DNA from: Iodidimonas nitroreducens
GTDB taxonomy: Bacteria; Pseudomonadota; Alphaproteobacteria; Sphingomonadales; Rhodothalassiaceae
Direction: 5' to 3' (one strand)
Length of the DNA stretch: 64,000 nt
NCBI RefSeq assembly: GCF_008579165.1
Contig: NZ_BKCN01000012.1
Part shown: one piece after another, positions 35,795 to 45,803 of the stretch
How positions within the stretch are numbered: position 1 is the first letter of the stretch
Layout: each line of letters begins with the position of its first letter
Translations under genes and position numbers: made by a program
Notes under the pieces: generated by a model
Databases searched by the model: none
What the model saw: only the letters and a program-made list of their open reading frames with translations
What the model was told of the DNA's origin: nothing

Positions 35795-38183
35795 TTAATC
35801 ACCATAAGGAAGCCAGACGTTTTTCACCTGTGTCGCCTCGCGCAGGAACTGACGCCCCTCGCCAAATTTTGGGGATGACCAATCCCGGGCTTTGCCATAA
35901 TTCACCCAGCAGCGCTTCAGATTATCGGCCGATAACCGCTCCACCTGCTCGCTGCCTTTGGCCGTGCCAAAATACCAAAGCCCATCGACCTGATCATGGC
36001 GTGCCAACACATCGGCGAGGCCATCGCGATGCCCGGTGACGATATTGACCGCGCCATCCGGCACATCGGATGTTTCAAGGATCTGATAGAAATCGGTGGC
36101 GATGAGGGGAAAGCGCTGGGAGGGGACGATGACCGTACGATTGCCCATCGCCAGATGCGGTGCCAGCAATGAAATGAAGCTGAGGAGCGGGCTACGATCA
36201 GGGCAGAGCACCGCCGTTACCCCCAAAGGCTCGTTGATGGCAAGGGCGATATTGCGCAGGGGCGGATTATGAACCAGCCCATCAAATTTATCGGCCCAGG
36301 CCCCATAGCTGAACAGCCGGGAAATACTGGCCAGAACCTCGGCCTTGGCGGCTTTGGCGCTGGCCCCCGTGAGGCGGCTCAGGCGGTGGGCAAATTCTTC
36401 TTCGCGGATGGCCAGATTTTCAGCGATATAATAAAGGATCTGGGCCCGGTTATGGCCGGTGCTTTTGCTCCAGCCTTCAGCCTTGAAGGCGGCTTCCACG
36501 GCATCGCGGATGTCTTTCCGATTGCCATCACCCACAAGCCCGATCAGCTTGCCGCCCTGATCCATCACCGGCAGGCTATTGCCGCCATCGGGGCGCTTTT
36601 GTTTGCCCCCGATATAGATTTTCGCGGTGCGGTCGATCAGATCATGGGGTTTGCTCTGGGCTTTCGGAGCGGCTTTGGCCTCGATGATATCGCGGCCCGA
36701 TGGCTGCCATTCATCACGCAGCTTCATATATTCATAAAGCCCTTCGCGGCCGCCCTCACGGCCAAAGCCGCTTTCGCGATAGCCGCCAAAGCCGCAGGCT
36801 GCATCGAACTGGTTGGTGCAGTTGATCCACAGCACACCGGCCTTCACCAGCCCGGAAATTTCAAGGGCACGATTGATATTTTCCGACCACACGCTGGCCG
36901 ATAGCCCATAGCGGGTATTATTGGCCAGATCGGCAGCTTCGGCCAGGGTGCGAAAGCTTGTGACCGTGAGAACGGGACCGAAGATTTCTTCGCGCGCGGC
37001 GATATTGGCGGGGGCCACATCGGTTAGAATGCTGGGCAGATAATAGCATCCCTTTTCGGGCGTGGGGATATCGGGCTGCCACAGCACCGCCCCTTCGCGC
37101 ACCGATTGGCCGACCAGTTCATCGATCCTTTGATGCTGGATGGGATCGACGATGGCCCCCATATCGATGGCTTTATCAAGGGGCGAGCCAAGGCGGAAAT
37201 TGCTCAGCCGGTGCTTGATCTTTTCGATCAGGCTGTCGGCCACCCCTTCCTCGACGATCAACCGCGAACCGGCACAGCACACCTGACCCTGATTGAACCA
37301 GATGGCATCCACCAGCCCTTCCACGGCGCTATCAAGATCGGCATCATCAAAAACGATGAAGGGCGATTTGCCGCCCAGTTCCAAAGTCAGCTTTTTGCCG
37401 CTTCCAGCCGTTGAGCGGCGGATCAGGCGGCCCACATCGGTGGAGCCGGTGAAGGCGATTTTTGCCACATCTTCATGGCGCACCAGCAATTCGCCGGTTT
37501 CGCCCGCGCCGGTGACGATATTCACCACCCCATTGGGCAATCCGCCTCGCGGCATAATTCGGCAAAATAAAGGGCGGTGAGGCTAGTATATTCCGCCGGT
37601 TTCATCACCACACAATTGCCCATGGCTATTGCCGGGGCAATCTTCCAGGCCATCATCAACAAAGGGAAATTCCACGGAATGATCTGCCCCACCACGCCCA
37701 AAGGCTCATAATCGGCAGATCCTGTTCCATGAGTTGGGCCCAGCCCGCATGATGATAAAAATGCCGGGCCACGAGGGGGATATCGATATCGCGGCTTTCG
37801 CGGATCGGCTTGCCATTATCCATGCTTTCCAGAACCGCTAAAAACCGGCTGTTTTTCTGGATCAAACGGGCGAGGGCATAAAGATGGCGGGCGCGTTCAT
37901 GGCCGCTCAGGCCCGACCATTTGGGATAGGCTTTTTTGGCGGCAGCCACGGCCTTGTCGATATCGGCGGGCCCGGCAATGGCGATCGAGGCGAGCAGATC
38001 GCCGGTAGCCGGATTGCGGCTTTCCAACGAATTGCGGGTGCCTTCGGGGGCCTGCCACTGGCCATCGATGAACAGATCAAAGCCGCCCTCGTGCCGGGCC
38101 AGCCAATCTGTGACATAATCGGATTGTTCGGGCGCGGGGCCATAGGACATGCTATCGAAAATCTCGGCTATTTTGGTTGACAT
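35795..38183 (-). CDS. Bimodular aldehyde dehydrogenase (two frame breaks)
   Basis: About 796 residues with two aldehyde-dehydrogenase modules. The first has P-W-N-F-P, E-L-G-G-K-S-P-F and the catalytic Cys in G-Q-V-C-C-A-G-S-R. The second, from about residue 520, keeps the fold (N-E-P-L-G-V-T-A-V-L-C-P, P-D-G-A-V-N-I-V-T-G) but has no G-Q-X-C site, so it looks non-catalytic. As assembled the frame breaks at ~37715 (one C missing in CTGCCGATT, restoring D-Y-E-P-L-G-V-V-G) and at ~37543 (one G missing in GCGGATTG, restoring E-A-G-L-P-N-G). It starts nine bases after deoC, so acetaldehyde from DeoC is the likely substrate. Confidence 0.88.
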
Positions 38184-38192
38184 GAGGAGCCC

Positions 38193-39244
38193 TTATCCCA
38201 TCGGGTGGCGATGTGCAGCCGAATAACGGCCGGTGACGAAATGTTCGAGCTGGCGCTCGATATCGGTGAGGAGGCGCGAGGCGCCAAATCTGAACAGGGT
38301 TGGCTCCAGCCAGTCGCGACCCAGTTCTTCCTTGACCAGAACCAGATATTGCACGGCATCTTTCGCCGTGGAAATCCCGCCCGCCGGTTTATAGCCGATC
38401 TTATAGCCCGTGCGTTCGTAATAATCGCGGATGGCGCGCATCATGATCAGGCTGGTGGGCTGGGTGGCATTGATTTTTTCCATGCCGGTCGATGTTTTGA
38501 TGAAATCGGCACCGGCCATCATCGCCACCATCGATGCCTTGGCGATCTTGGTGGCCGAACCCAGTTCGCCGGTGGCCAGAATGGCTTTCAGATGGGCATC
38601 CCCACAGGCCTCGCGAAAGGCTTTCACTTCTTCATATAAAGCCTGCCAGTTGCTGGTGAGCACATGACGACGGGAAATCACGATGTCGATTTCCGATGCT
38701 CCGGCGGCCACGGATTCATGAATTTCCGCCAGGCGCAAATGAAAGGGCGATAAACCCGCCGGAAAGCCGGTGGAAACCGCCGCCACGGGAATATGGCTGC
38801 CCTTCAGTGCCTCGACCGCGGTGGAGACCATTTCATGATACACACACACAGCGCCCACGGTGATCGGCCGATCGGCCATGCCCAAAGCGGCCATCAGATC
38901 GGGGCGCACGGGTTGGCGCGCTTGGCACACAGGCGGCGCACCCGGCCCGGTGTATCATCACCCGACAAGGTGGTGAGATCGATGCAACTGATGGCTTTCA
39001 AAAGCCAGGCGGCCTGCCATTTCTTTTTCACCGAACGGCGGGCTTTCAGCGTATCGATCCGGCGTTCCACTGCCGATAGATTGACCCTGATATGCTCGAT
39101 CATGCCTGCATCGAAGGGAATAGCCGTATTGCGCATCATGGATGCATTATGACCCGCCCCATGGGGCAGATTTTGATCAAAGGGGGTTAATGCCGTGACC
39201 TTTTGTTCACTCACCAGATCGAACCTTTCGCATTCATTCTTCAA
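38193..39244 (-). CDS. deoC: Deoxyribose-phosphate aldolase (frame broken near 38923)
   Basis: Splits 2-deoxyribose 5-phosphate to glyceraldehyde 3-phosphate and acetaldehyde. About 350 residues. The Schiff-base Lys is in D-F-I-K-T-S-T-G, with G-Y-K-P-A-G-G-I-S carrying the second active-site Lys, and I-D-L-T-T-L-S-G-D-D in the N-terminal part. The frame changes near 38923; one more A in GCCAAGCGC joins L-C-A-K to A-R-Q-P-V-R-P-D-L. It is 13 bases after deoB and nine before the aldehyde dehydrogenase, all read leftward. Confidence 0.94.
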
Positions 39245-39257
39245 CTATAAACAGCTT

Positions 39258-40475
39258 TCAAAAAAAGCGCTCACCGGCATCAAGGGGCGGCAATCCCAGA
39301 TGATGGGCAAGGCTTTGGCCGATATCGGCAAAGCTTTGGCGTATGCCTATATCCTTAGCCCCCAGATCCGGCCCAAAAGCCAGAACGGGAATATATTCCC
39401 TTGTATGATCCGAACCCTCGGCGGTGGGATCGCAGCCATGATCGGCGGATAGCACCATCACATCCCCCGGTTTCAAGGCAGCGCGCAATGCGGGCAATTG
39501 CCGATCAAAGGCTTCCAAAGCTGCAGCATAGCCCGGCACATTGCGGCGATGGCCATAGAGCATATCGAAATCCACAAAATTGGCAAAAACAATGGACCCA
39601 TCGGAGGCGGTTTCGATTTGCTCGATAAGGCGTTCAAAAACCGCCTGATTGCCATGCGCCTTGATGGAGCGGCTGATCCCCGATCCTGCAAAAATATCGC
39701 TGATCTTGCCAATCGAGATGACCTCGCGGCCATGATCCTTGCTGATATCGAGCAAGGTGGGCGCATGGGGCGGGGTTGCCAGATCGCGGCGATTGCCCGT
39801 TCGCTCGAAAGTGTCGGGGTGTTCACCCAGAAAGGGGCGGGCGATCACCCGGCCGATATGATAATCATCCACCAGTTCCCGGGCGATGGCGCACAGCTCA
39901 TAAAGACGATCCAGACCAAAATGGGTTTCATGGGCGGCAATCTGGAACACACTATCCGCCGATGTGTAAACAATGGGCTTGCCGGTTTTGATATGCTCTT
40001 CACCCAGTTCGGCGATGATGCTGGTGCCCGATGCATGGCAATTCCCTAGAACACCGGGGATGTTGGCCCGGCTGATCAGATCATTGATTAATTGATCAGG
40101 AAAGCAGGGGGTTTCTTTGGGGAAATAGCCCCAATCGAACAGAACGGGCAAACCCATCATTTCCCAATGGCCGCTGGGGGTATCCTTGCCTTTGCTGCGC
40201 TCTGCCGCTGCGCCGTGAAGCCCGGTGGTGGTGCTTGGCAAAATCATATGGGCGGGCAGGGTGCCGCCAGCCGTGCGCGCTGCATGGCCCAGGCCCAAAG
40301 CCAATAAATTGGGAATGTTGAGCGGGCCTTGGCGCAGGCCGGGCTGATCGGCGGCGCCATCGGCACAGGCCTGGGCGATATGGCAAAAGGTATTGGACCC
40401 CTGATCGCCGAAAACGGCGGCATCGGGGGCTTCACCGATACCAAAGGAGTCGAGAACGGCAATGATCGCACGCAC
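39258..40475 (-). CDS. deoB: Phosphopentomutase
   Basis: Interconverts (deoxy)ribose 1- and 5-phosphate. 405 residues of the alkaline-phosphatase superfamily. Metal and phosphate residues are visible in the N-terminal V-L-D-S-F-G-I-G, in T-P-S-G-H-W-E-M-M-G near residue 98, in F-A-N-F-V-D-F-D-M-L-Y-G-H-R near 300 and V-L-S-A-D-H-G-C-D-P near 345. First gene of the leftward operon deoB-deoC-aldehyde dehydrogenase-nupC-amn; its promoter must lie in the 329-base region shared with the GntR gene. Confidence 0.96.
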   Translation of the reverse strand: MRAIIAVLDSFGIGEAPDAAVFGDQGSNTFCHIAQACADGAADQPGLRQGPLNIPNLLALGLGHAARTAGGTLPAHMILPSTTTGLHGAAAERSKGKDTPSGHWEMMGLPVLFDWGYFPKETPCFPDQLINDLISRANIPGVLGNCHASGTSIIAELGEEHIKTGKPIVYTSADSVFQIAAHETHFGLDRLYELCAIARELVDDYHIGRVIARPFLGEHPDTFERTGNRRDLATPPHAPTLLDISKDHGREVISIGKISDIFAGSGISRSIKAHGNQAVFERLIEQIETASDGSIVFANFVDFDMLYGHRRNVPGYAAALEAFDRQLPALRAALKPGDVMVLSADHGCDPTAEGSDHTREYIPVLAFGPDLGAKDIGIRQSFADIGQSLAHHLGLPPLDAGERFF

Positions 40476-40804
40476 GGGCTTTCCCCAGATTTGTCACTCT
40501 TTTAATCGTCATTCGATTTTAGCCATTTGCAAGATCATGAGCAGCTATGATCAGGGATAAAAATGGCCATGGCCTTTTACAAAGCCACTGTTCAATGACT
40601 GTGGCAAAAATTGACCGAAAAGTCAAAAAACAAATTGCGATAACAAGGCGCATATAGCCCCATCATAGCAACAGATGTGGATGAAAAAGACAAGGCTTGT
40701 TCCAAACGCCAGAATTTTGTTAACAATATAAACAGATATTGCTATCAAAAAAAATGGCTATGATCGGACCATCATCATAAAAAACCAGCGGGGACGGATC
40801 GACC
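40476..40804. promoter_or_regulatory. Divergent control region of the nucleoside genes, with a TTGTTAACAA palindrome
   Basis: A 329-base AT-rich gap between deoB (leftward) and the GntR-type regulator gene (rightward), with no gene inside. TTGTTAACAA at 40717-40726 is a perfect ten-base palindrome lying 79 bases before the regulator start, and resembles the short symmetric sites bound by FadR/FCD-type GntR proteins. Autoregulation and control of deoB are inferred from position only. Confidence 0.5.
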
Positions 40805-41587
40805 ATGAATGGGGACCCAAAGGCAACAAAATCATTGGGGCGTGCTGCGCGCAAGTCGGTGCCTCAAAACCCCGTTAATATGGCAGGCACAAAGCCCAAT
40901 ATCAAGGAAGCCGAAGATCCATCAGAGCGGGTGTATCGCGATATCGCCAAAGCGGTATTGGAACAGCGCCTGCAGCCGGGAACCAAGCTGGGGGAACAAT
41001 TGCTGTGCGAGATATTTAATGTAAACAGGCCGGTCATCCGTCGGGCCCTGATGCGGCTTTCCTATGAAACTCTGGTCGAAATCCGGCCCCATCGCGGGGC
41101 GTTTGTGGCCAGCCCCACGCCCCTTGATGCCCGGCAGATTTTCGAAGCGCGAAGGGCTTTGGAAGATTGGGTGGTGCGCATCTGTGCAGAACGGATCGAT
41201 CCAAATGCCCTCCAATCCCTGACACAGCATGTGGCCATCGAGCAGGAGGCGCGTTTATCCGATGATCGTGTGCGCTGGATCAGGCTTTCGGGGCAGTTTC
41301 ATCTTGAATTGGCCGCCGCTACGGGCAATAGCCGCATCCAGCGTTATCTTGAAGATCTGATCGCACAAACATCGCTGATCATCAGCCTTTATGGCGGAGC
41401 CGAGCGGGTGGCTTGTGAGGATAATGATCATAGCGAGATCGTTGCGGCCATCGCCCGCGCCGATGCCGATCATGCCATCAGCCTGATGCGTGCCCATCTG
41501 GCCGCCTGCGAGGCCGGATTATCCTTTGAAGAAAAAGGCCATGCCACCGATCTGCGGGCGATCTTTCCTGTTTCGGGCAAGCGGTGA
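40805..41587 (+). CDS. GntR family transcriptional regulator (FCD domain)
   Basis: 260 residues. After about 38 variable residues comes a winged helix (V-Y-R-D-I-A-K-A-V-L-E, P-G-T-K-L-G-E-Q-L-L, F-N-V-N-R-P-V-I-R-R-A-L-M-R-L), then the all-helical FCD effector domain with the expected Asp/His residues (F-E-A-R-R-A-L-E, F-H-L-E-L-A-A-A-T-G-N, D-H-S-E-I-V-A-A-I). FCD regulators often bind small carboxylates or sugars. Position between deoB and the purine nucleoside phosphorylase suggests control of nucleoside salvage; the effector is unknown. The start at 40805 has GGGGACGG upstream. Confidence 0.88.
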   Translation: MNGDPKATKSLGRAARKSVPQNPVNMAGTKPNIKEAEDPSERVYRDIAKAVLEQRLQPGTKLGEQLLCEIFNVNRPVIRRALMRLSYETLVEIRPHRGAFVASPTPLDARQIFEARRALEDWVVRICAERIDPNALQSLTQHVAIEQEARLSDDRVRWIRLSGQFHLELAAATGNSRIQRYLEDLIAQTSLIISLYGGAERVACEDNDHSEIVAAIARADADHAISLMRAHLAACEAGLSFEEKGHATDLRAIFPVSGKR

Positions 41588-41630
41588 TAAGCTTTTTATA
41601 AGTTCAACATTTTGCAAACAGAGACTGTTC

Positions 41631-42451
41631 ATGACCTCATTCGATATCGATGCCAGTGCCAAAGCCATCAAGGCGCATTATTCTAAAGCATTTCCCAAAA
41701 CCGCCCTGATCTTAGGCAGCGGGCTGGGAAAATTTGGTGAAAATATGGAATTGGAAGCAGTGATCGATTATGCCGATATTCCAGATTTTCCGGTTTCAAC
41801 CGTTGCCGGCCATAGCGGCAGGCTTTTGATCGGCACGGTGGGCACAACCCCGCTCGTTTGCATGCAGGGCCGGATGCATCTTTATGAGGCTATCCGGCGC
41901 AACGCTTGGCCATTCCTGTTCGCACTCTGAAAACCTTAGGCGTGGAACGGATCATCATCACCAATGCCGCAGGCAGCACGCGCCCTGAAATGGGGCCGGG
42001 GTCTTTGATGATGATCGCCGATCATATCAATTTTTCCGCGCAAAATCCCTTGATCGGGGCGAATGATGATCGCTTTGGGGATCGCTTTTTCGATATGTCG
42101 GATGCTTGGAACAGCGAATTGCGCGCAGCCCTTGCCGCGGTAGCCAAGGCAGAGGGGATCGATCTTCACAGCGGGGTTTATCTGCAGGTAGCCGGGCCCA
42201 ATTTTGAAACCCCTGCGGAAGTACGGATGTTTGCGGCCTTTGGGGCGGATGCGATTGGTATGTCAACGGTGCCGGAATGTTTGGTGGCCCATCATGCGGG
42301 GATGAAGGTGGTGGGGATTTCGGTGATCACCAATCTGGCCGCCGGGATTGCCAGCCATGCCTTAAGCCATGAGGAAACGATTTCCGAAGCCAATAAAGCC
42401 TATGAAGACATGAAGCGGCTTTTGACCCGCTTTCTGGCTGATCTCTCCTGA
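41631..42451 (+). CDS. punA: Purine nucleoside phosphorylase (frame broken near 41889)
   Basis: Phosphorolysis of purine nucleosides. About 273 residues of the trimeric (mammalian-like) class: L-I-L-G-S-G-L-G-K-F near residue 27, V-A-G-H-S-G-R-L-L near 60, Q-G-R-M-H-L-Y-E-G, T-N-A-A-G-S, A-G-P-N-F-E-T-P-A-E and G-M-S-T-V-P-E. The frame changes at GAGGC (41887-41890); one more G restores Y-E-G-Y-P-A-Q-R-L-A-I-P-V-R. It follows the regulator gene by 43 bases. Its sugar phosphate product feeds DeoB. Confidence 0.93.
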
Positions 42452-42470
42452 TCTCAGCGGATAGGGCGGT

Positions 42471-43160
42471 TCAGCGGCGGATGCGGCTTTTCAGGGCGGC
42501 GGCCATCAAAGAGGGCGGTGTTTGGGGGGAGAAATGCGTCAGATATGCCCCCTCGCGGCCCATCAGCATGATATTGGTCGTATGATCAATGAGATAGCTG
42601 CTATAGGCTTCATCGGTGGTTTTGGAAAAACGCACGGCATAGGCGGTGGCCATCCGCTTGATATCCGGCACCGTGCCGGTGATGCCGGTGAAGGCGGGGT
42701 GAAAGCTTTCAAGATATTGGCCCAGCTTTTCCGGGGTATCGCGCTCGGGATCAAGGGTGACAAAGATAGGCGCGATTTGCGCCGCCAATTCAGGGTCATC
42801 CTGTTCCAGCGCATAAAGGCTATTGGAAACCGCCAATAATGACATCGGACACACATCGGGGCAAAAGCTGTAGCCAAATACGATCAGCATATAGCGGCCG
42901 CGAAAATCCTGCGCCGTGACGGGGGCACCATCCACCCCGATGAGGGAAAAAGCCCCCCCCACCGGCGCATCAAGATCGACCTCGCCTTCAGGATTGGTCG
43001 GGTCTTTTGTTTTCAAGGCATCGCCTTGGGCCTTTTGATCTGTTGCGCTTGGATTGGCGGAAAATAGATCTGGCATGGTTTTATAAACAATAAAAACAGC
43101 CAGAAATGAAATCCCTGCCACCACCAAAGGCAGCAGGGTTTGTTTCCGAAACAGGCTCAC
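42471..43160 (-). CDS. ioxF: SCO1/SenC family protein, iox-cluster position F
   Basis: Periplasmic thioredoxin-fold copper chaperone anchored by one N-terminal helix (L-P-L-V-V-A-G-I-S-F-L-A-V-F-I-V). About 229 residues with the copper motif F-C-P-D-V-C-P, T-L-D-P-E-R-D-T-P, and the His ligand in I-D-H-T-T-N-I. The start is the GTG at 43160, which overlaps the end of the cytochrome gene (GTGA); the longer frame upstream is a shadow. The gene symbol rests on cluster order, not on a comparison of sequences. Confidence 0.85.
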   Translation of the reverse strand: MSLFRKQTLLPLVVAGISFLAVFIVYKTMPDLFSANPSATDQKAQGDALKTKDPTNPEGEVDLDAPVGGAFSLIGVDGAPVTAQDFRGRYMLIVFGYSFCPDVCPMSLLAVSNSLYALEQDDPELAAQIAPIFVTLDPERDTPEKLGQYLESFHPAFTGITGTVPDIKRMATAYAVRFSKTTDEAYSSYLIDHTTNIMLMGREGAYLTHFSPQTPPSLMAAALKSRIRR

Positions 43161-44973
43161 GGTACAATCCAATCCGATACAGGTTCGACGCCTTTGCGAT
43201 TTGTTGCATCGAACTTGACGATATAGCCCCTTTTGATCCAAAGCGCTGGCCAGAACCCAAGGATAGGCGCGGATGGGGACCGGGATCAAAACCCACGCCG
43301 ATATCATGTTCGATTAATTCGATGAGATAGCTGCCATAATAATCGCTGAGCAAATGGCCCATGGCAAAAGAGATGGTTTTCACCGCATAATAAGCCTGTA
43401 ATTGCATGGTCCAATCAGGGATCGGCAATTTTCGGGCCCGCAGCCAGGCGCGAATCCGATAGGCATCGGCATGATAGGCATCGGGTTTATCATAGGGATA
43501 GATGGCTCGCACATGGCCCCATTGGCCTTCGGGAAGTTGGGCTTGCATCGCCGCGATCGAGGCCGAGGGCACATAGATCATGAGATCGCCGGGGAGCGAT
43601 GTTTCAGCCAAAGCTTTAGCCGCAGCTTCAGGCGCAGTGCCGGGCCACAGGATAAGGGTTGAGGAGGGATTTTTGCCCGCCACAGCCGCCTTGATGGCCT
43701 TTCTCCATGCCTTTTCTAGGGATTTTTCTGGGGCTTTTCCCGATTTCACCTTCTGGCTTTTGATTTTCTGCTCGGGAGCCCGCTTTTCCATGGCGCTGGC
43801 AAACCGCTCAGCCGGTTTCCGGCCTTCGGCATCCTGATGATAAATCTGCCGGATCGTGCCTTTTTCTGGGGCGTTCTCCAGATTCTGGCCTAAATGGTCT
43901 GCAAGCGCATCGGCTTCCAGCAGCAAGGCACGTGAGAAATAAATTGTGAAGCTATCCGGCCCGGTATTTTCCGATGGTAATTGGGTGATGGGCAGGATGC
44001 AGGGCATTCTTTTGGCATCACAAAATGCGGCGATGGGGGCGTAATCCCCTTCAACCAAAGCACTGGCAACCAGAAATGCAGGCTGTTTTTGATAATAGCG
44101 CTCCAGTTGTTCGGGCCAGCTTTTCGGATCACCGGTCAGCCGCCAGACAGCAATATCCCAATCGCGATAGGAATCCTGGAATTCGGATCGATAATAGGGT
44201 GAATAGCCGGGGCGGGCTTTATCGGTATGATAGGATTTTGATTTCCAGTCGGCATAGGCGGTGATCACGCCGGTAAAGGCTTCAGCGCGTTCCGGGTCCA
44301 CCGGGCCGGCGACGATGGTGGCCAAATGCAATTTCTCAGGCTCTACGCCCTTGTCATAGCTGGGGTAGGTTTCTTTCAAAAAAGCATAAAGATTGGCGAC
44401 ATCGGTATCGCTTAATTCATAGCGCGGCATGGCGGGGTTCAAAGCCCGGCCCACGGGATCAACCCCTTCGCGAATGGCGGCCCCCAGATGATCAAGCTCA
44501 TAAGCCGGGCGCAAGCGGCCACGGCGCGCATCATGAACAAAAAGCGGGCCTTGGGGTTCCTTGTAATATTCTTTGAAGCGTTCATTGCGCAAAGCACGAT
44601 CGGCTTTGCGTTCGGTAAACAGATAGCTAGCATTGATCGGGGGCACATAAACGCCGCCCTCGCTCGATCCCATCCCGCTGGGGCGATGACAACTGACACA
44701 GGTCATTTGCGCACCACTGATCTGGATATCTCCGCCTGTGATGCCGGAAATCACGGAGCCATCAGCACTGATCCCGTCATAATAAAGGCGCTTGCCAAGG
44801 GCGGGGTCGCCTTTCGGTGCGGAGGCGGGGCCTTGGGCATGGACGCCCGAAGCGGTGACGCCACTGAAAACAAGGGCAAGAACAAAAAAATGAAAGCGGA
44901 TTTTGGGAAAGCGGAGCCGAGATAAACGAATTGGGAGACCAAACATCAACACTACTCTGACTAAGGGGATCAC
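43157..44973 (-). CDS. ioxE: Cytochrome c / periplasmic-binding-protein fusion, iox-cluster position E (3' frame broken)
   Basis: About 605 residues, exported (signal cleaved near V-H-A-Q). The N-terminal domain has one haem site, C-V-S-C-H at 92-96, and a distal Met candidate in A-M-P-R-Y-E-L-S-D. From about residue 215 a type-1 periplasmic binding fold follows (L-H-L-A-T-I-V-A-G-P-V, P-A-F-L-V-A-S, H-A-D-A-Y), as in proteins named cytochrome c/ABC transporter substrate-binding protein. A basic linker (K-S-Q-K-V-K-S-G-K) lies near 400. Near the end one C is missing at ~43176; adding it gives N-L-Y-P-D-W-I-V-P and a stop overlapping the next gene. The GTG start at 44973 overlaps the upstream SCO gene; ATG 44946 is the alternative. 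Confidence 0.82.
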
Positions 44974-45689
44974 TGATGGGCGGCAGCTTTGTGCTGCAAA
45001 ACGCTTTCAAATTCGTTCATCAGGGCAGCCTTGCTCAAAAGCCCATCCAGCCGCACCCAATCTTTCCCCGGTTCGGCCCGCAGATAGGTATAGGGCCGGT
45101 GATACATTTTATTGCCGCTTTCATAAAGGGCATCAAACGCCTTGATCGCCAAACGCACCTCGGCCAAAGAGCCGGTGAGGAAAATCCAGTTTTCCGGCGC
45201 ATTATAGCGCTTTGCATAGCTCAAAAGCCGCTCTGGCGTATCATATTCGGGATCGATCGAGATGGAAATGAGGCGTGTTTCGGGATCGAGGTCCGTCATC
45301 GGGGCGATGGATTGCGCAAAACTGGCCGATAAAACCGGGCACACCGTGGCGCAGCTGGTGAAGATGAACTGCAAAGCCACCGGGCCGGGCTGGGCCAGTA
45401 TCTGGGCCAGATCATGGGCTTTACCATGCTGATCCACAAGCTGTACGGATGAAACATCATAAGCGCCGATGCTCGCCTTATAATTCCGACCGGGCTTTGT
45501 GGGGCCGTTATACATGTGGAATTTCTGTTCACCATGGCCCATCACATGCTCATTCTGGCCATGCTGGCTATGATCCATCGTGCTATGATCAGCTTGGGCG
45601 CGCGCCGGAACAGACATAGCAGTAAAACCAAGGGCCATGCAGCCAAGCGCCATGATCTTCGAAAGTGTTTTTGCCGGGGTCTGTTCCAT
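44970..45689 (-). CDS. ioxD: SCO1/SenC family protein, iox-cluster position D
   Basis: 239 residues with a cleavable signal (V-P-A-R-A-Q-A). A His/Met-rich stretch follows (D-H-S-T-M-D-H-S-Q-H-G near residue 35, then H-V-M-G-H-G), likely copper binding. The SCO domain has F-T-S-C-A-T-V-C-P-V, S-I-D-P-E-Y-D-T-P and a His in M-Y-H-R-P-Y-T-Y-L. The stop overlaps the cytochrome fusion gene, so positions D, E and F are translationally coupled. A terminator stands between it and the gene upstream. Confidence 0.85.
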   Translation of the reverse strand: MEQTPAKTLSKIMALGCMALGFTAMSVPARAQADHSTMDHSQHGQNEHVMGHGEQKFHMYNGPTKPGRNYKASIGAYDVSSVQLVDQHGKAHDLAQILAQPGPVALQFIFTSCATVCPVLSASFAQSIAPMTDLDPETRLISISIDPEYDTPERLLSYAKRYNAPENWIFLTGSLAEVRLAIKAFDALYESGNKMYHRPYTYLRAEPGKDWVRLDGLLSKAALMNEFESVLQHKAAAHQ

Positions 45690-45736
45690 CGTTTAATCCC
45701 TTCAATGCAGAATGACATCCGTATAAAACGCAAAAG

Positions 45737-45758
45737 CTGCCGGGCCTGAGCCCGGCAG
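45737..45758 (-). terminator. Terminator after the large secreted protein gene
   Basis: CTGCCGGG (45737-45744) and CCCGGCAG (45751-45758) form a perfect eight-base stem with a six-base loop. On the minus strand it is followed by CTTTTGCGTTTT. It divides the block into an upstream unit (positions A to C) and a downstream unit (D to F), or attenuates between them. Confidence 0.75.
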
Positions 45759-45803
45759 TGTGGTTACCAATTAAAACCCTTTAACGTCAGCAGCATAACC
45801 GCC

